Source: Erythrocercus mccallii (taxonomy: Eukaryota; Chordata; Aves; Passeriformes; Dicruridae). From it: 64,000 nucleotides of DNA. The notes under the pieces are model-generated. The model did no database searches. It saw only the letters and a list, made by a program, of their open reading frames with translations, and was not told the DNA's origin. The DNA is taken from assembly GCA_013397435.1 (NCBI GenBank), contig VZRG01002588.1:1-64000 (forward strand). Reading direction: 5' to 3'. Made by a program: the position numbers and the translations under genes. Positions 36,576 through 48,315 of this stretch are shown here, piece after piece. Positions within the stretch are counted from its first letter, which is position 1; each line of letters opens with the position of its first letter.

Positions 36576-39500
36576 GTAAGTGCCGGGGGCGCGGAGGCAG
36601 GCAGGGAGGGAGGCAGGCAGGCAAGCAGGGGGTGCCCGGCTCCTCCCGCAGCCCCGGCCGGGCGCTGGGCAAGGCTCGCTGAAGCATCAGCTCAAAGCTG
36701 TCCCTGCGCACCTGCCCGGCCTCCCTCCGGAGCCGGCCAGGGAAGAGGCAGCCTGGAATTACAGGTCCGGCAGGCACCGCCCGGAGCGCCTGACACAGGA
36801 GAGCTCGGCTCTGGGGACAGACACAGCAAATGCGGAGTCTTGCCTCCACTTCCCCCAATTCTTTTGTTTATACTGTACATGCGCTTAGAGTGTGTCTTTA
36901 TATGGGGATTAAAACTCTTGGTGGAGAGCGGGCTGCTCGTAACTCCAAGAGTTACTTACTGCAAAGTTTAAGTAAAGCTTATTAAGAGCATATAATCAGA
37001 CAGTAAGCAAAAAGGGATGCAATCCCAGAGGAGACAAAGGATGCCTGTCAACACCTCCTCTATGCTAGGATAAACCTGGTACCTATTAGCAGGAGACAGA
37101 CCTCCAGCTCAGGTGGGGGGAGATGAACTGGTCCAACAGGTCTCTTCCAGCTCCTGCTGCCCAGATCCTGTACCGCAGCAGGATACAATACATCAATTTC
37201 TCATGATGATAGGTAGTTATTTTAAAAGATACATATTTTCTCCCTGAACAAAATGGATGCAACCTATTTCAGCGGTCGATTTTGTGACTAGAGCTACATT
37301 GTGCCCTAAGCCACTGGTTCTGTTGCTGATCTAATCAGATGGTCTAAAAGTGAGACAAATTCTCCTCATTGTCATTAAATTACAGGCAACTACTGAAATG
37401 AGTAAAACTTTACCTTATATCTACAGCTGTATAAAGTTTTAAAACCCCTGGAATTTGAGTCAATGGCTGTGGGTGTATCATAAATACTTAATATCATTCT
37501 GCAGTGAACAAATACAGTACATACAAACTCATTACCTTAGAGACTGGGAACTCATTCTCTTACTCCAAAATCAATGCACACTTCATCTCATTGTCTTTAA
37601 TGGTAAATAGTGACAAACTGGCTATAGAGGAACACAGGACAGCTGCTGAGAGCATCAAAGACTTGTGAGTGAAGAGGACAAATTAAACAAAGACCTGTAC
37701 AGCTTGCTTGCTTGAAATGTTTACCTTTCAGATACTTATGTCAGACAGTAAAGCTACCAGCCATATAGATATTTGTGTTGTTTATAGTGCACCTACATGA
37801 AGGAAATCATTAATTTCTATTATGTTCATGGGGATTAAACTGAAGCATTTTTTCTGCATCTTGTCTTCTGAGATGCAATAAATAAAATGTGACTGAAGAC
37901 ACATTTGAGCACACCCTGCAAAACTAAAAGGAACAAACACACAAAATTCCCATGCTCATATGCATTTCCTCATACTGTGCATTCTTATCAAGGGAAACCA
38001 ATTTACCGACATGGCACAATCAGACTTGTCTCTCTATTAATATTAATCCACACCAAGTAGGTGCCTGTTTCCTGTTCCTCAGAATAAGGACTGTACTAAT
38101 ATTCTGGCTGAATGCTGGAACCTACTCAGTTCACCCACCAGTAGCAAGGACAGCGAAGTGCTGTTGCTGTGGTACAGCTGTGAGCACTGTGGCTGCTCCA
38201 AGGTGGTGCTGGGAGACAGGAGTGATTATGTGACTCAGGGAAGCAGGCAGCCAATTCCTGCAGAGGGCTAAGGCAACACACCTAGTGGGGAGCTGCAAAA
38301 CCAGCTTGGCTCCGGTGACTCGACCAAATGCAGGAAAATGAGTCAGGATCAGATTAAGGCCTTTGAGGCACTATGGCCAGGTTAATTTTATAGCACAAGG
38401 TAATTACTTAAGTGTTCTGTAGCTGAAGGACATTTCATGTCACTTACTGCAACAGGGCAACACTGAAAAAGATCAGCAACATACGTATTTGCAACTCACG
38501 TCCCATATTCTTTATTCATTAAAGCTATAAACTAAATTAAATGAAATTAGTTTTGAATTATTCAAACCTATCGCTAGTGTTGACTGATTATCTTGTGCTT
38601 TATTTTACTTGTACCATTGTATAGGGGCTGCTAACTGCAAGGTACTTACCAAGCACAGACAGATAAAACAAAAAAGGAATAAAGCATAATCACAGTTATT
38701 TCTACCTGAAGCAGAGAAGAGGAAAAAATTCACTACCACTTGTGAGAAAATGCCAGGTCATTTCACCACTTCAGTTTCAGGGGAGACCTTAAGAATTGTC
38801 AGCACCCAGTACTCAGCTGCTCCTGAGCTGCCTCCCATGGCTGCAGAGTGAAAGATAATTCTGGAGTTTAGGTACAGAGCAAAATAATCTTTGCAGCCTA
38901 TCACTTCAGCATTCTCAGCAAACATGCAAAAGCAATGAACTGAGCTCATTATCAACTGTCTACCCTTGGTCTAACGAGAAATTCACACAACAGAATTTCT
39001 CATATTCACATTAAATACATTATTAAGTTTTATTTGGGTTTTGGTTTATTCACAGTAATTATATAAGATTTTGTTGTACGCTAAGTACTCACGATTCAGG
39101 AAACTGTGTTTAATGGATATTTAACTTTGACTTCACAGATCAGGAAACACATGCATCCTTAGAAAGAAAACAACCCACAGCTTTACTTTGTTCCTTGTGC
39201 CAAGGTCTAGATTCAATTCAACACAGATGAATAGTTGCAAGAACAAACCAAAATAATGGTACCTTTCATATTAGGTGCTCCTGGGTTCCCTTTTTCTTCC
39301 ATTATGCAAGCTCTAGCATTTCTGTCATGCTAAGGTAAATGCTAATGCAAAACAAGAGCCTGAACAATCCTTTGGCATCTGGGGTTTTTTCATGTCTATA
39401 GTCTCTTACATTGCAGTAACTGCCAGTGCTTCTGAACACTGTAATCTGTCACTGCCATTGCCATATGTCTTCAGGTGCTGCACCACACTATAATCAAACA

Positions 39501-42500
39501 AAAATGTGCATGTGAGCTGAATGCTTAATTTAAAAATAAGTTTGGAATGGTTTTTGTTAGCTTTAATATTCCTGTCTACACCCAAAATATATTTAAATTT
39601 GCTCTTCCTAGAATGTTTTATGTGCTTTTATGTCTGAACAGAACAAGCAGTTGCTGTGGCTGGAGGTATAATAGGAGGAATCCTTTTATTTGTTCTCCTT
39701 GGAATAACTGCATATCTGCTCTGGAAAAAATTTTGCCGCCTCTTTTCTTATGAAAAGCTCATCAATCCTGTCAAAACAACAAATGAAAATGCCATCTACC
39801 AGGATCAGGCAAATTCTGAAATTCAGCCAAAAAGCACAAGGTACATATTTTCATTTTGTTTTTAAAGCATACGCTATGTAATTTATTTCAACTTGTCAAA
39901 TCTCAAATGAGCAGGTGATCCAAATTTATGCATGTAGAGAAATAAAGGAGATCCATAAATTATATGCAAACAGTCATGTTCTGTTTTGTTCCTTTAGGAA
40001 AAGGATAATCTAACTATGAAAGTGATGATTATTTCTGATTTATTTAAAAGAGAGAATATATTCAAGTGTAATTGGTGCATCGACAGCTTTACCTGTTACT
40101 TAGACAAACCTAGCCTATGTTCCAGAGTCATTTCTAGTCTAACAACAAAAACAATAGGATTCAGGAAGGAGACTCTCAGAGAATTAATCATTGCAGGGGT
40201 TTTTGACTCTAAAACAAGCAGCTACAGTTAATGCTTTCTTTCCTTTGAAAGATAAATTCTAAAGGGAAGGAAAGGGGGAAAGAGAAGAATCTGTCTGAAG
40301 AATTAAGACTTAATCTGCCTCACTGGATTTTTATGCATTAAGCAATTGATTTTATTTGCTTCTGATTTTATTTTTACCTTTGCATGTCTGTAGAATTTTT
40401 ACATTGTGACATAAGAACAGTAAACTTACTACTCTCACCAAGTTTGGTTTCCACATTTAAACCAGAAGAGTCAGTAGGTACTGTTGTCTTGAGCAGATCC
40501 AGAAGCGTTCCATTTATCATTCCACCAACACTGCATGGGCGAGACTGGATTCACCTGATGAATGAAGAACAGGTTCAGGAAGACAGGGATCCCTACATGA
40601 CCCCTCACTCTGGGCCACGGTCATCATTTCATTCTTTGGGTATGGCATTGCAAAAATGGGACTATTTTAAAGGGTAGGGTGGCTTTATTATTAAGAAGCA
40701 TGTATCTTAGGGGCACACCAGAGATAGCATTACACAGCACAAGCCCTAAACGCTCTATGCATTTATATATCAGAACTGGCCAAGAATGTAGTCATGTTGG
40801 TCCCAGTGCTGTGATACTTTACACATTGGCAGACAAAGCAATCTCTACTTCCCTATTTTGCAACGGCCAGGAAGTGTCTGCTGTCCCCAGAAAGAGCAGT
40901 CACCAGTTGCAGACTGCAACAATGAATAGCTAGAATTAACAAGGTACAATCACAGGAATAAGAGAAAGCAAAGTGGTGCAGCCTACAATTAATCCCCCAA
41001 ATTTGAGGAAGGAAACAAAATATGAAATTCTTACAAAAAATGATTGTTAATATAAAGGGTAATCTGATTTACCCAAATACAGCAGTGGTTATAAAAATGC
41101 CTGCAATGGTTCTTGAGGCTAATCTGAGGGTGCTTGTTTTGTCTTCTCTTGAAGCTGGAGCTTATGTTGTAGGGACCATTAACCCAGATCTGTACAAGTT
41201 TCCTGAAGACAAAAGTGAAACAGATTTTCCTGATGGCAACATTGGCCGCCTCTGGTTCTCCATAGAATACGAGCAAGAGTCAGAAAGGCTCCTGGTCTCC
41301 TTGATCAAAGTCAGAAAGCTGCAGCCTCCGGCTGATTCCTGTAGTCCATTTGTGAAAATCTATCTGCTGCCTGATGAAAGAAGCTACCTGCAGTCCAAAA
41401 CAAAACGTAAAACTCTTAACCCGCAGTTTGATGAGAACTTTGTTTTCCAGGTACTTTTTCTTTTGATGAGGCAGATTTTTGTTTGCAAATATTAACTTGT
41501 CAAACTATGTACATGTTTGTATGTTCACAATGCTTCTACCAAGATAGAAGTTGTTTCCACCAGAGACAGGATTTTTTACTGGGGCCTCTGGAGATCCTGG
41601 GCTACAGATGTACGTGGCTCCAGAACTGATCTTACTTCTGGTCTGTACCAAAGTTAAGGATTCCAGAACTTGCCCTGGGAATAATGAAAACTCCAGTTTG
41701 AACTACAGCTGAGCAGTTCAGCCCAGCAGTTCTAGAAGTCCAGAAGGAGTCAACATTGATACAAAGCTTTCACAGCTTTTAGTTTCTTTGCTGTGGAAGT
41801 AGGCTAGAGAGCAGAACCTAGGAGGTATGTCTGGGCTGCTATTTGTACAGTGCTGTACAGCTTGGCTTCCCATGCTAAGTTTTCAGCACATGTCACAAGA
41901 CAAAAGCTTTAAAATCAAGAAAAGTTTGTGTTTCAGACAACCGAAAAAATGTTTAGAGACTAAACATTTGTGTCTGAAAGTGAATGCAGGACACAGCACT
42001 AGATGCACATGAGCTAAAAAAACCCAACTAACTTCACAGCTTTCAAATGAACTCATATTTAGCTTGGGTCTTGACTTCTGCATAGCTAAAACTTCAGTCA
42101 AATTTTAAAAGTAGACTTCAAATAATTGAAGGAAATCTCCACCTACACTTAATACAGTTTGACGAGTATTTCCTTTGAAGTCATGCTAGACTAGAAAAGT
42201 GTCAGATGTTTTATAATTATTAATATTCTTCCTTTTCCTGTACAGGTTTCCAGTAAAATGTTGCTCCAAAGGACACTAAAGTTTTTGGTTTATCATGTTG
42301 ATAAACAGAAGAAGCATCATCTCCTAGGCCAAGTCATCTTCCCACTAAAAAATGAAGCATTAACTGAGGACAACAAACTAGTCATATGGAGAGATCTGGA
42401 GAAAGAAAACTTGGAGGTATGTGATTCCAAGTGCTGCTTGGCACTGTGGAACTTCTGCCATCTTACAAGTATTGGAAGGATAGAGCTGAAGCAGAACTAT

Positions 42501-45500
42501 GTTCTTCCAAGTACCTCAAATGCAAAAGTACTTCATTAAACATTTGGAATCAAAATTCCCATCTTACCAACCTGCAGATCCATAGCTGTTGTAAAGGGAT
42601 TACCCAGATGCTTAGAAAAAGTCACATGAATTAAGAGAATTAAGAAAAGAACTTCTGTTATTTGCTTCTCTTTTCAATTAGTAAGAGCAGAAAAGAGCAG
42701 AAGAGGCAAGGAAATAGATATCCCCTGGAAAAGAGTAATTCCAAGGGTTTGGAAGGCTGATTAATTGGTTCCATCAAATGTTACAACAGCACAGATAAGG
42801 CCTATACAACAGCATAAATAATATAAAAGTCGCTCACACACCTTAGAGTGACAGAAACCATTAGTACAAAGGATTTTTCTCCCCATTTGGCCACACAATG
42901 AGAGTTCCTCAGACATATTTGACAGGTGTTGTTCTGCTTCCAAAGCCTCCTTCAGAGCATGGTGATATCCAGTTCTCCCTGAGCTACAATGACTACCTGG
43001 GCCGTCTCACTGTGGTGGTTCTGAGGGCAAGGGGATTAAAGCTCCAGGAGGAGAGCCCTGCTGTTGGTAAGTGGGATTTCCTCCTTGCTTATCAGCTCCA
43101 CAATTCCTGTTTTAATTTGCTCCTTCCTCATCTATCCACCCAGGCTTGTGCTGTGGGACTCTGACAGGAACAAATAAACATCCTGGTGATTTGAGTGGAA
43201 ACAAGCCATATTTTGCCCTGAGGCAATTAGATTTTGATAGCTTAGTTCTGCTATGTTTGGGGTTTGTTTCATAATAAATGGTTTGTCCTGTGGCAATTTG
43301 TGGTAATTTTTTTCTCCTGTATTAGTACAGTGAGCAGCATCCTTCTGCTGCTCTCCAGTCCAGAGAAGGCAGCATTTCAGGGGTTATTGACTTAACAGTT
43401 GCCTCAAGTCAAATTCCCAGAGGTAACAACTGCAGGACAACTGCTTATGCTGAACAGCTGTCCTGAGAAGAACCAAGTTGGGAGAAAAAAAATCCCAGTT
43501 TAGGACAGCCTGGCTGTTGTTCAAAGGATCATGGCATGGAGTCACAATATTCTCCCTTACTGCAAAGGGCTTTTTCTGGTACATCATACTCATGTGTTCC
43601 TGGTCTCAGAGATTACCTCAAAATGCTGTTTAAAATCCAACACTCAAAGCAAAACAGATGAAGAACCAAACTTTTATTTCAGTCTGTAGTGATTTCTTGC
43701 AGGGCTTTGAAGCTAAACAATATAAATGCAAAATACACCTACCCTTTAAAAAGAAAAATAGGTTTGGTTCTCTATATACACACATCAACTATGAAGGTTT
43801 TTTGACTGAACAAATTAAGCCTTCAAAAAAGTCTCCATCAGATGAAGGGAAAGCTCAGAAACATAAGATCAAGGATGCAGTGTAAGAATATGGCTGCTTA
43901 TTTTAACAGCACTTAAATTGGAAAGTGCACTGCAAAACTGCACTCTCAGTACAAGTACCCTGCTTTATATCATGCTGTATCATGTCATGTGTGTTCCATG
44001 AATCTTTCACAATCTGACGTTATAATTGATATTGACTCCCAAAAGGAAGAAATTCCTTAAGCCATCTCCCAAACTGCTTCTTTGACAATGTCTTTTAGTC
44101 TTGAATTTCTTTTTCTCCAAGGTGTATATGTCAAAGTCTCACTAATGAACCATAATAAATTCATCAAAAGTAAAAAGACAGCAGCTCTTCTGGGAACTCC
44201 CAATCCTGTGTACAATGAAACCTTCAGTTTCAAGGTAGATCAGACAGAGTTGGATACAGCAAGCCTGAGTCTATTTGTGCTTCAGAGTATCAAAGGAGAA
44301 AGTAAGTTATATAAATTATTATAGTCATACAAATTATTACAGTCAAGGTGTCAAATCTCTGACATATTTGAGACATGTTTAAACCTGAGAGGAAGTAATT
44401 CAATAACAACAAAACATTTAAGAGTTTTGGGGTATTTCAAAGGCTGTCTCTTTAAAAGCAGAACAACTTGTAGTTAAGCATATGTCTTCTTTCAGAGGCT
44501 AAATTTCATGGAAGACATGAATAAAATCACTGTAGACTAGTCAATGCCAGTACAAGGTGCCGTGCCTTTGTTTCATTCCAGTATCCCATTAAAACAAGCT
44601 TACGTGAACAGTTGTGTGTGTAACACACAACCTCCAAAATTTTGTGGCCATTCACTCTTTCTAAGCAAATTTGAAAGAGGAATAGGAATTCCTCTTTTAT
44701 TTTAATAAATTTTAATTCTCTCAGTAGTGAGAAAGAAGAAAGAGACATTAGCAATCATCCCCATTCCCTGCCAGAAAACCTGATGCTTGAGGCCACCTCT
44801 TACTGTTACAGAATCCACTAAGGAGTTCTGCTTGCAGAAGCAAATCAGAATTCAGTATTTCCACTGCTCACAAGAAAAACATCTTCCCTGCAGTGCAAAT
44901 ATGATCTCAATAATTTTCCCCATTCACAGCTGAAAAGTCCAGGCATGAATAAACAATCTGCTCCTTGGCAGTGGTAACACACGTTACAGCTCCCAGCTGT
45001 CTCAGTAACTGCATTTATTTTTTGCGAAGCCAGAGCATCGTATGAATCCTACTGAGGTTGTTGATGTCCAAAATTAGGGCACACTTCCACAGTAAACCTG
45101 GGGTAAAGGTGCAGGGCAGATACAGATATTTGTGCCTTGTAGATCTTTTAGTTTAACTGCAGGGAAAAGGACAGGCCTGCATTGACTAAACACCCACTTA
45201 CTCCTGTACCTTTTAATGCTGAACCTCAGCAGGTAGAAGCTACAGAGCCTGATGTCCAGAGTTATTTCCTTGAGGAATATTTTGGTTTAAAAACACCTTT
45301 CAGAACAGGCATTACTTGGGGAAATACAAGTTGATATTCTGATTTAGGCAAGGATTTCAGAGAAGCATCACAGGTGTTCATCACTAACTGCTTTCTTTTT
45401 TCTCAGAAACACTTCTGCTGGGACGAGTAGTGGTTGGGCCTTTCATGTACACACGTGGCAAAGAACTGGAACACTGGAATGAGATGATCAGCAAGCCCAA

Positions 45501-45543
45501 GGAGCTGGTTAAACGGTGGCATGCTCTCTGCCCCAACACATGA
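36569..45543 (+). CDS. SYT15: Synaptotagmin-15 (SYT15), eight coding exons, 417 aa
   Basis: Joined coding exons: 36569-36575, 39642-39840, 40497-40639, 41155-41450, 42246-42416, 42946-43066, 44122-44301, 45407-45543. All junctions are GT-AG and the total of 1254 bases is in frame. The protein starts MPEQAVAVAGGIIGG and has one N-terminal membrane segment (about residues 5-30), a palmitoylation-type cysteine (34) and a linker containing PFIIPPTLHGRDW. C2A spans about residues 133-260 (INPDLYKFPEDKSETDFPDG just before it, then KTKRKTLNPQFDENF) and C2B about 277-410, ending in the synaptotagmin WHXL motif (WHAL). The usual SDPYVK calcium-loop aspartate is replaced in both domains (CSPFVK and VGVYVK), so it should act independently of calcium in membrane trafficking, as described for this subfamily. 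Length agrees with human SYT15 (421 aa). It is head-to-head with GPRIN2 and tail-to-tail with SHLD2. Confidence 0.95.
36576..39641 (+). other. SYT15: SYT15 intron 1
   Basis: It runs from GTAAGT to TCTGAACAG and is the largest intron of the gene, about 3.1 kb. The first few hundred bases belong to the CpG island. Nothing else is recognised with confidence; bases about 37118-37160 weakly resemble a CR1 3' end. Confidence 0.8.
39642..39840 (+). CDS. SYT15: SYT15 coding exon 2 (membrane segment)
   Basis: It encodes residues 3-68, with the glycine-rich hydrophobic membrane segment followed by KKFCRLFSYEKL. Acceptor GAACAG, donor GTACAT. Confidence 0.93.
40497..40639 (+). CDS. SYT15: SYT15 coding exon 3 (linker)
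   Basis: It encodes SRSVPFIIPPTLHGRDW and the variable linker. The acceptor TTGAGCAG at 40496 is the one nearby site that keeps the phase. The frame is open further upstream, so a different acceptor cannot be fully excluded. Donor GTATGG. Confidence 0.82.
41155..41450 (+). CDS. SYT15: SYT15 coding exon 4 (C2A, first part)
   Basis: It starts at GAG/AYVVGTINPDLYKF and ends in ENFVFQ before GTACTT. It carries the first five or so strands of C2A, including the loop where the calcium-binding Asp is replaced by Ser in SCSPF. Confidence 0.93.
42246..42416 (+). CDS. SYT15: SYT15 coding exon 5 (C2A, second part)
   Basis: 57 codons, phase 0 at both ends, from VSSKMLLQRTLKF to WRDLEKENLE. Acceptor CCTGTACAG, donor GTATGT. 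Confidence 0.95.
42946..43066 (+). CDS. SYT15: SYT15 coding exon 6 (C2B, first part)
   Basis: It runs from PPSEHGDIQFSLSYNDYLGR to LQEESPAV. Acceptor CTTCCAAAG, donor GTAAGT. Confidence 0.95.
44122..44301 (+). CDS. SYT15: SYT15 coding exon 7 (C2B core)
   Basis: It encodes VYVKVSLMNHNKFIKSKKT through NPVYNETFSFKV and LQSIKGE. The polybasic strand is reduced to KSKK. Acceptor TTCTCCAAG, donor GTAAGT. Confidence 0.95.
45407..45543 (+). CDS. SYT15: SYT15 coding exon 8 (C2B end, WHXL, stop)
   Basis: It encodes LLLGRVVVGPFMYTRGKELE and KELVKRWHALCPNT, ending with TGA at 45541-45543. Acceptor TTTTTCTCAG. Confidence 0.96.
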
Positions 45544-45649
45544 ACAGCACTGAGAAAAAAACAACCTTAACATGGAAAAGCTCTTACTATCTTTCTCATC
45601 TAAAGGGTACAAAAATCTTTGCTAAGATTTTGTATCCAAAGTAGAAAAG

Positions 45650-45687
45650 AATAAAATAAGTTATTTCCTTAACCAAACCCAAATAAA
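45650..45687 (+). terminator. SYT15: Candidate poly(A) signals of SYT15
   Basis: AATAAA occurs at 45650-45655 and again at 45682-45687, giving a 3' UTR of roughly 130-170 bases. The cleavage site is not determined; later signals could also be used. Confidence 0.45.
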
Positions 45688-48142
45688 AGATTTGGTCCCT
45701 GATAGGCTAGGAATCTTCAAAATATACATTAAATTTAATTAACATGCAGCTGAGCAAAGAAAACAGCCAAACATGATCTCTCAGTATTAATTATTTTGAC
45801 TAGTAAATTCAACTCCTAGGTCACAAGTTCTGGGCACAAATGATCACACATGTAGATAGCGCCCAAAACAACCCAAGGATTGCCAGTGATGACACCAGGC
45901 CTATCTGCCCACTGCTCCACATCACCACAGTGACTTCACCAAAGGGAACAGAAGCCCAGTGAGCACACCAAAACAAAGACAAAGCCCAAAAGATACTGAC
46001 TAATACATGTAGAACTTATTTAAAATAGCAGCACTGTATTTAAAGCCTCTTTTGAACAGGAAGGGTGAAGGCACTGCTCATTGGTCACACACCTAGAAGC
46101 TGTTCCCATCCCTCAGCAGGGTGTATTTCCTGCAGTAACTCAGTTCAATGTTTTCAGCTGACCCCAGCTACAGCACTTTGTGTTGACACTAAGGGACAAG
46201 CAGAGAAGTCACAGAGTCACAAGTGACTGGAGGCTATTCCAGTACCGGGGTACTGGAACACTCTGAGACAGTAAGGTGAAAACCTGTCCTGTCCTTTTAT
46301 ATTTCTCTCTAAACACATCTCTGCTGGAGACAGAACATTGATTGCAAGAGCCTTGGGTTTGACCTAGTATGACCATTCTTACACTTAAAATCCAATCAGC
46401 TTAAGCCCCCTGGGCATGTCTCTGCTTTAGGAGCAGTCTTCTTCATTAAGTTAATTACTGCTCTGTGAAGTAATTCAGAGCAATTATTCCTAATCAAAAT
46501 AAAATATTCCTAATAAAAATAAATTTTTTCTCTTCTTGATTGTTCACTGGGGACCTGAGCTTTGCACCCTTCTCACTGTACAGTCATAAACCAGACACAC
46601 AGACTACTGCAGCAAAACACTTTGCACAATTGTGTTCCATAACCTCTACATCTGAAATCAAACCAACTTCCTTTCAAACAGGATACAATATTAATTAATT
46701 CAAAATCTTAAAAAAATTAGGCTTCTCTGGGGAAATGAAACCACTTTCTATTTTGATAATATCGTTATTACCTAAAGGAAATGTTATGAATGAGAAGATA
46801 CCACAGAGGAATTGTAAGATAACAGACTTCCCTGATCCACCATCTGATATGTTACACAGTACCCTCAGTCTTGCTAATTACACCACTGGATACAAAATGA
46901 GCCTAAGCTCATTACATTAAACTGAATTTGACAAAGTACTCGACCTTCATTATCTTTGCTAAATACCAGCAACTCAACCCCATAGAGCTGCATTCAAATT
47001 TCAGCCCCACAAAACTACTGCAAACCAATCTGATAAGCAAAGTTATCACATTTGTTCTGGAAAGAAAAACTACAGTTATCATAGAGTTTACTAGAATTTA
47101 CTAGAATAAAATGCTTTTTCCAAATAAATTTTGTCTTTTATTATTTCAATCACACCAATAAAGATCTTAAAAGTAAGCTGTTAGTACTGTTTCAGATAGT
47201 TGTTTTATAAGCTTGTGCAGGAAGATGCATGCAATGTACAGTGTCTGTTAACAAATACCTCTAAGGTGGGAAGTCACCTGTCTGATGTACAGTATGGTCC
47301 TCTCGTCTTACACATTAAAGTAACAATACTTCCAGCTTGTGTGTTCAGTAATTTCAGCTAAATTGTGAAGAAACACACTTACCAATGTACTTGTACTCAT
47401 GGTCATCCAAGTGAAGCAAATGAGAAAGGCCCTTTTTGACTCTTCCTGAACAAGAGCTATTTCAAAGCAAGAAACATCATCAGACAAGGAGTTCTAAGAC
47501 AGTGTTTTTAACTGTCACATAATGAGCATTTTTTTTACCTACTGCCTTTTATGTAACATCCATCTGATCTTGTGCTTGAGACTTATCTTGAGCTGAAGGA
47601 GGTGGAATGATTAGAAGACAGTTCTGTTTTACAAGAGAAAAGAGCAGCAGCAAAATTGCTGAGGATAATTGGCAAAATTCTGCCGTTAAACCACAACAGC
47701 AAAACAAAACCCACCAAGCTACAGATAGCCTATAAGACAAACAAAAATTGTATAACTAAATTATTACTGAATTCTGTCTGTCTTTCTCTACTATGCCAGG
47801 GTTAAGGAAAATTCAGTCTCTCCATTGTAGTGAACTTTTCTGAGGAGAAAAAGGGAAACAGATACTGAAGAAATTTTTGGAGTTTATTAACATAATTATT
47901 AACATAAAAATACAAGTATAAAAATACACTCTATGAAAATTCATCAGTATTACTTCAGCAGTTTATAATATTAGCAGATATTCCATACCAGTCCTTTTGA
48001 TGGTTTTGCTTTTTCCATGAGTTAAAACCAAAATCCTTCATTGTAATTTTTTAAGAGATTTGCTTCCTTCAGCTAAGTCATTTTTCTCCTTGTTTCCCAT
48101 CTGTATGTCCTTAGGGTCTTTGTTACTCAGTTAGTGCAGAGG
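45688..48142. other. Convergent intergenic space between SYT15 and SHLD2
   Basis: No coding exon is seen. The sequence is AT-rich, with a 20-base tandem duplication at 46486-46524 and further short AT-rich duplications near 47089-47108 and 47883-47926. Minus-strand AATAAA signals that SHLD2 could use are at 47883-47888 (about 255 bases after the stop) and 47137-47142. Confidence 0.55.
46486..46524 (+). repeat. 20-base tandem duplication
   Basis: ATTCCTAATCAAAATAAAAT at 46486-46505 is followed immediately by ATTCCTAATAAAAATAAAT at 46506-46524. It contributes overlapping AATAAA-type signals downstream of SYT15. Confidence 0.7.
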
Positions 48143-48315
48143 TCAAAGATCAAGGTGAAAATTTAGCAGATGGAAATCCTTTTGCAAAGGATAGCTGTTC
48201 TCATCCAGCACAAAGTGACTTCTGATTTCCAACAAATAGGATGCTTCTGTATCTGCCACCAGTGAATGACACAGATCTGCTACTATCGTGCTGTAGGTTA
48301 TATCTGAAGAGGGCA
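48143..48315 (-). CDS. SHLD2: SHLD2 coding exon 8 (C-terminus)
   Basis: It starts at VPSSDITYSTIVADL, the first base of the Val codon coming from exon 7, and ends in HLDL and a stop at 48143-48145. Acceptor TTTTGCAG. Confidence 0.95.

Larger units (their letters stand above)
36240..36800 (+). promoter_or_regulatory. SYT15: CpG-island promoter of SYT15
   Basis: This is the only long CpG-dense, GC-rich block in the window, sharply different from the AT-rich flanks. It contains the SYT15 start codon and first donor at 36569-36576, so the transcription start should lie within it upstream of 36569. No TATA box is evident, as is usual for CpG-island promoters. A four-run G-rich motif at 36483-36502 and a GGGA/GGCA-rich run after the donor (about 36594-36630) add strong strand asymmetry. 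The island could also fire leftward, but no minus-strand exon is evident. Confidence 0.75.

Noticed and set aside
36352..36971. Long frames of 168 and 178 codons across the CpG island
   Set aside because: Pro/Arg/Gly/Ala-rich shadows of CpG-island sequence. The real coding content here is the seven-base start of SYT15.
37118..37160. Possible CR1 tail fragment in SYT15 intron 1
   Set aside because: Only a short TCTCTTCCAGCTC-type similarity without the ATTCTATGAT tail; too weak to call.
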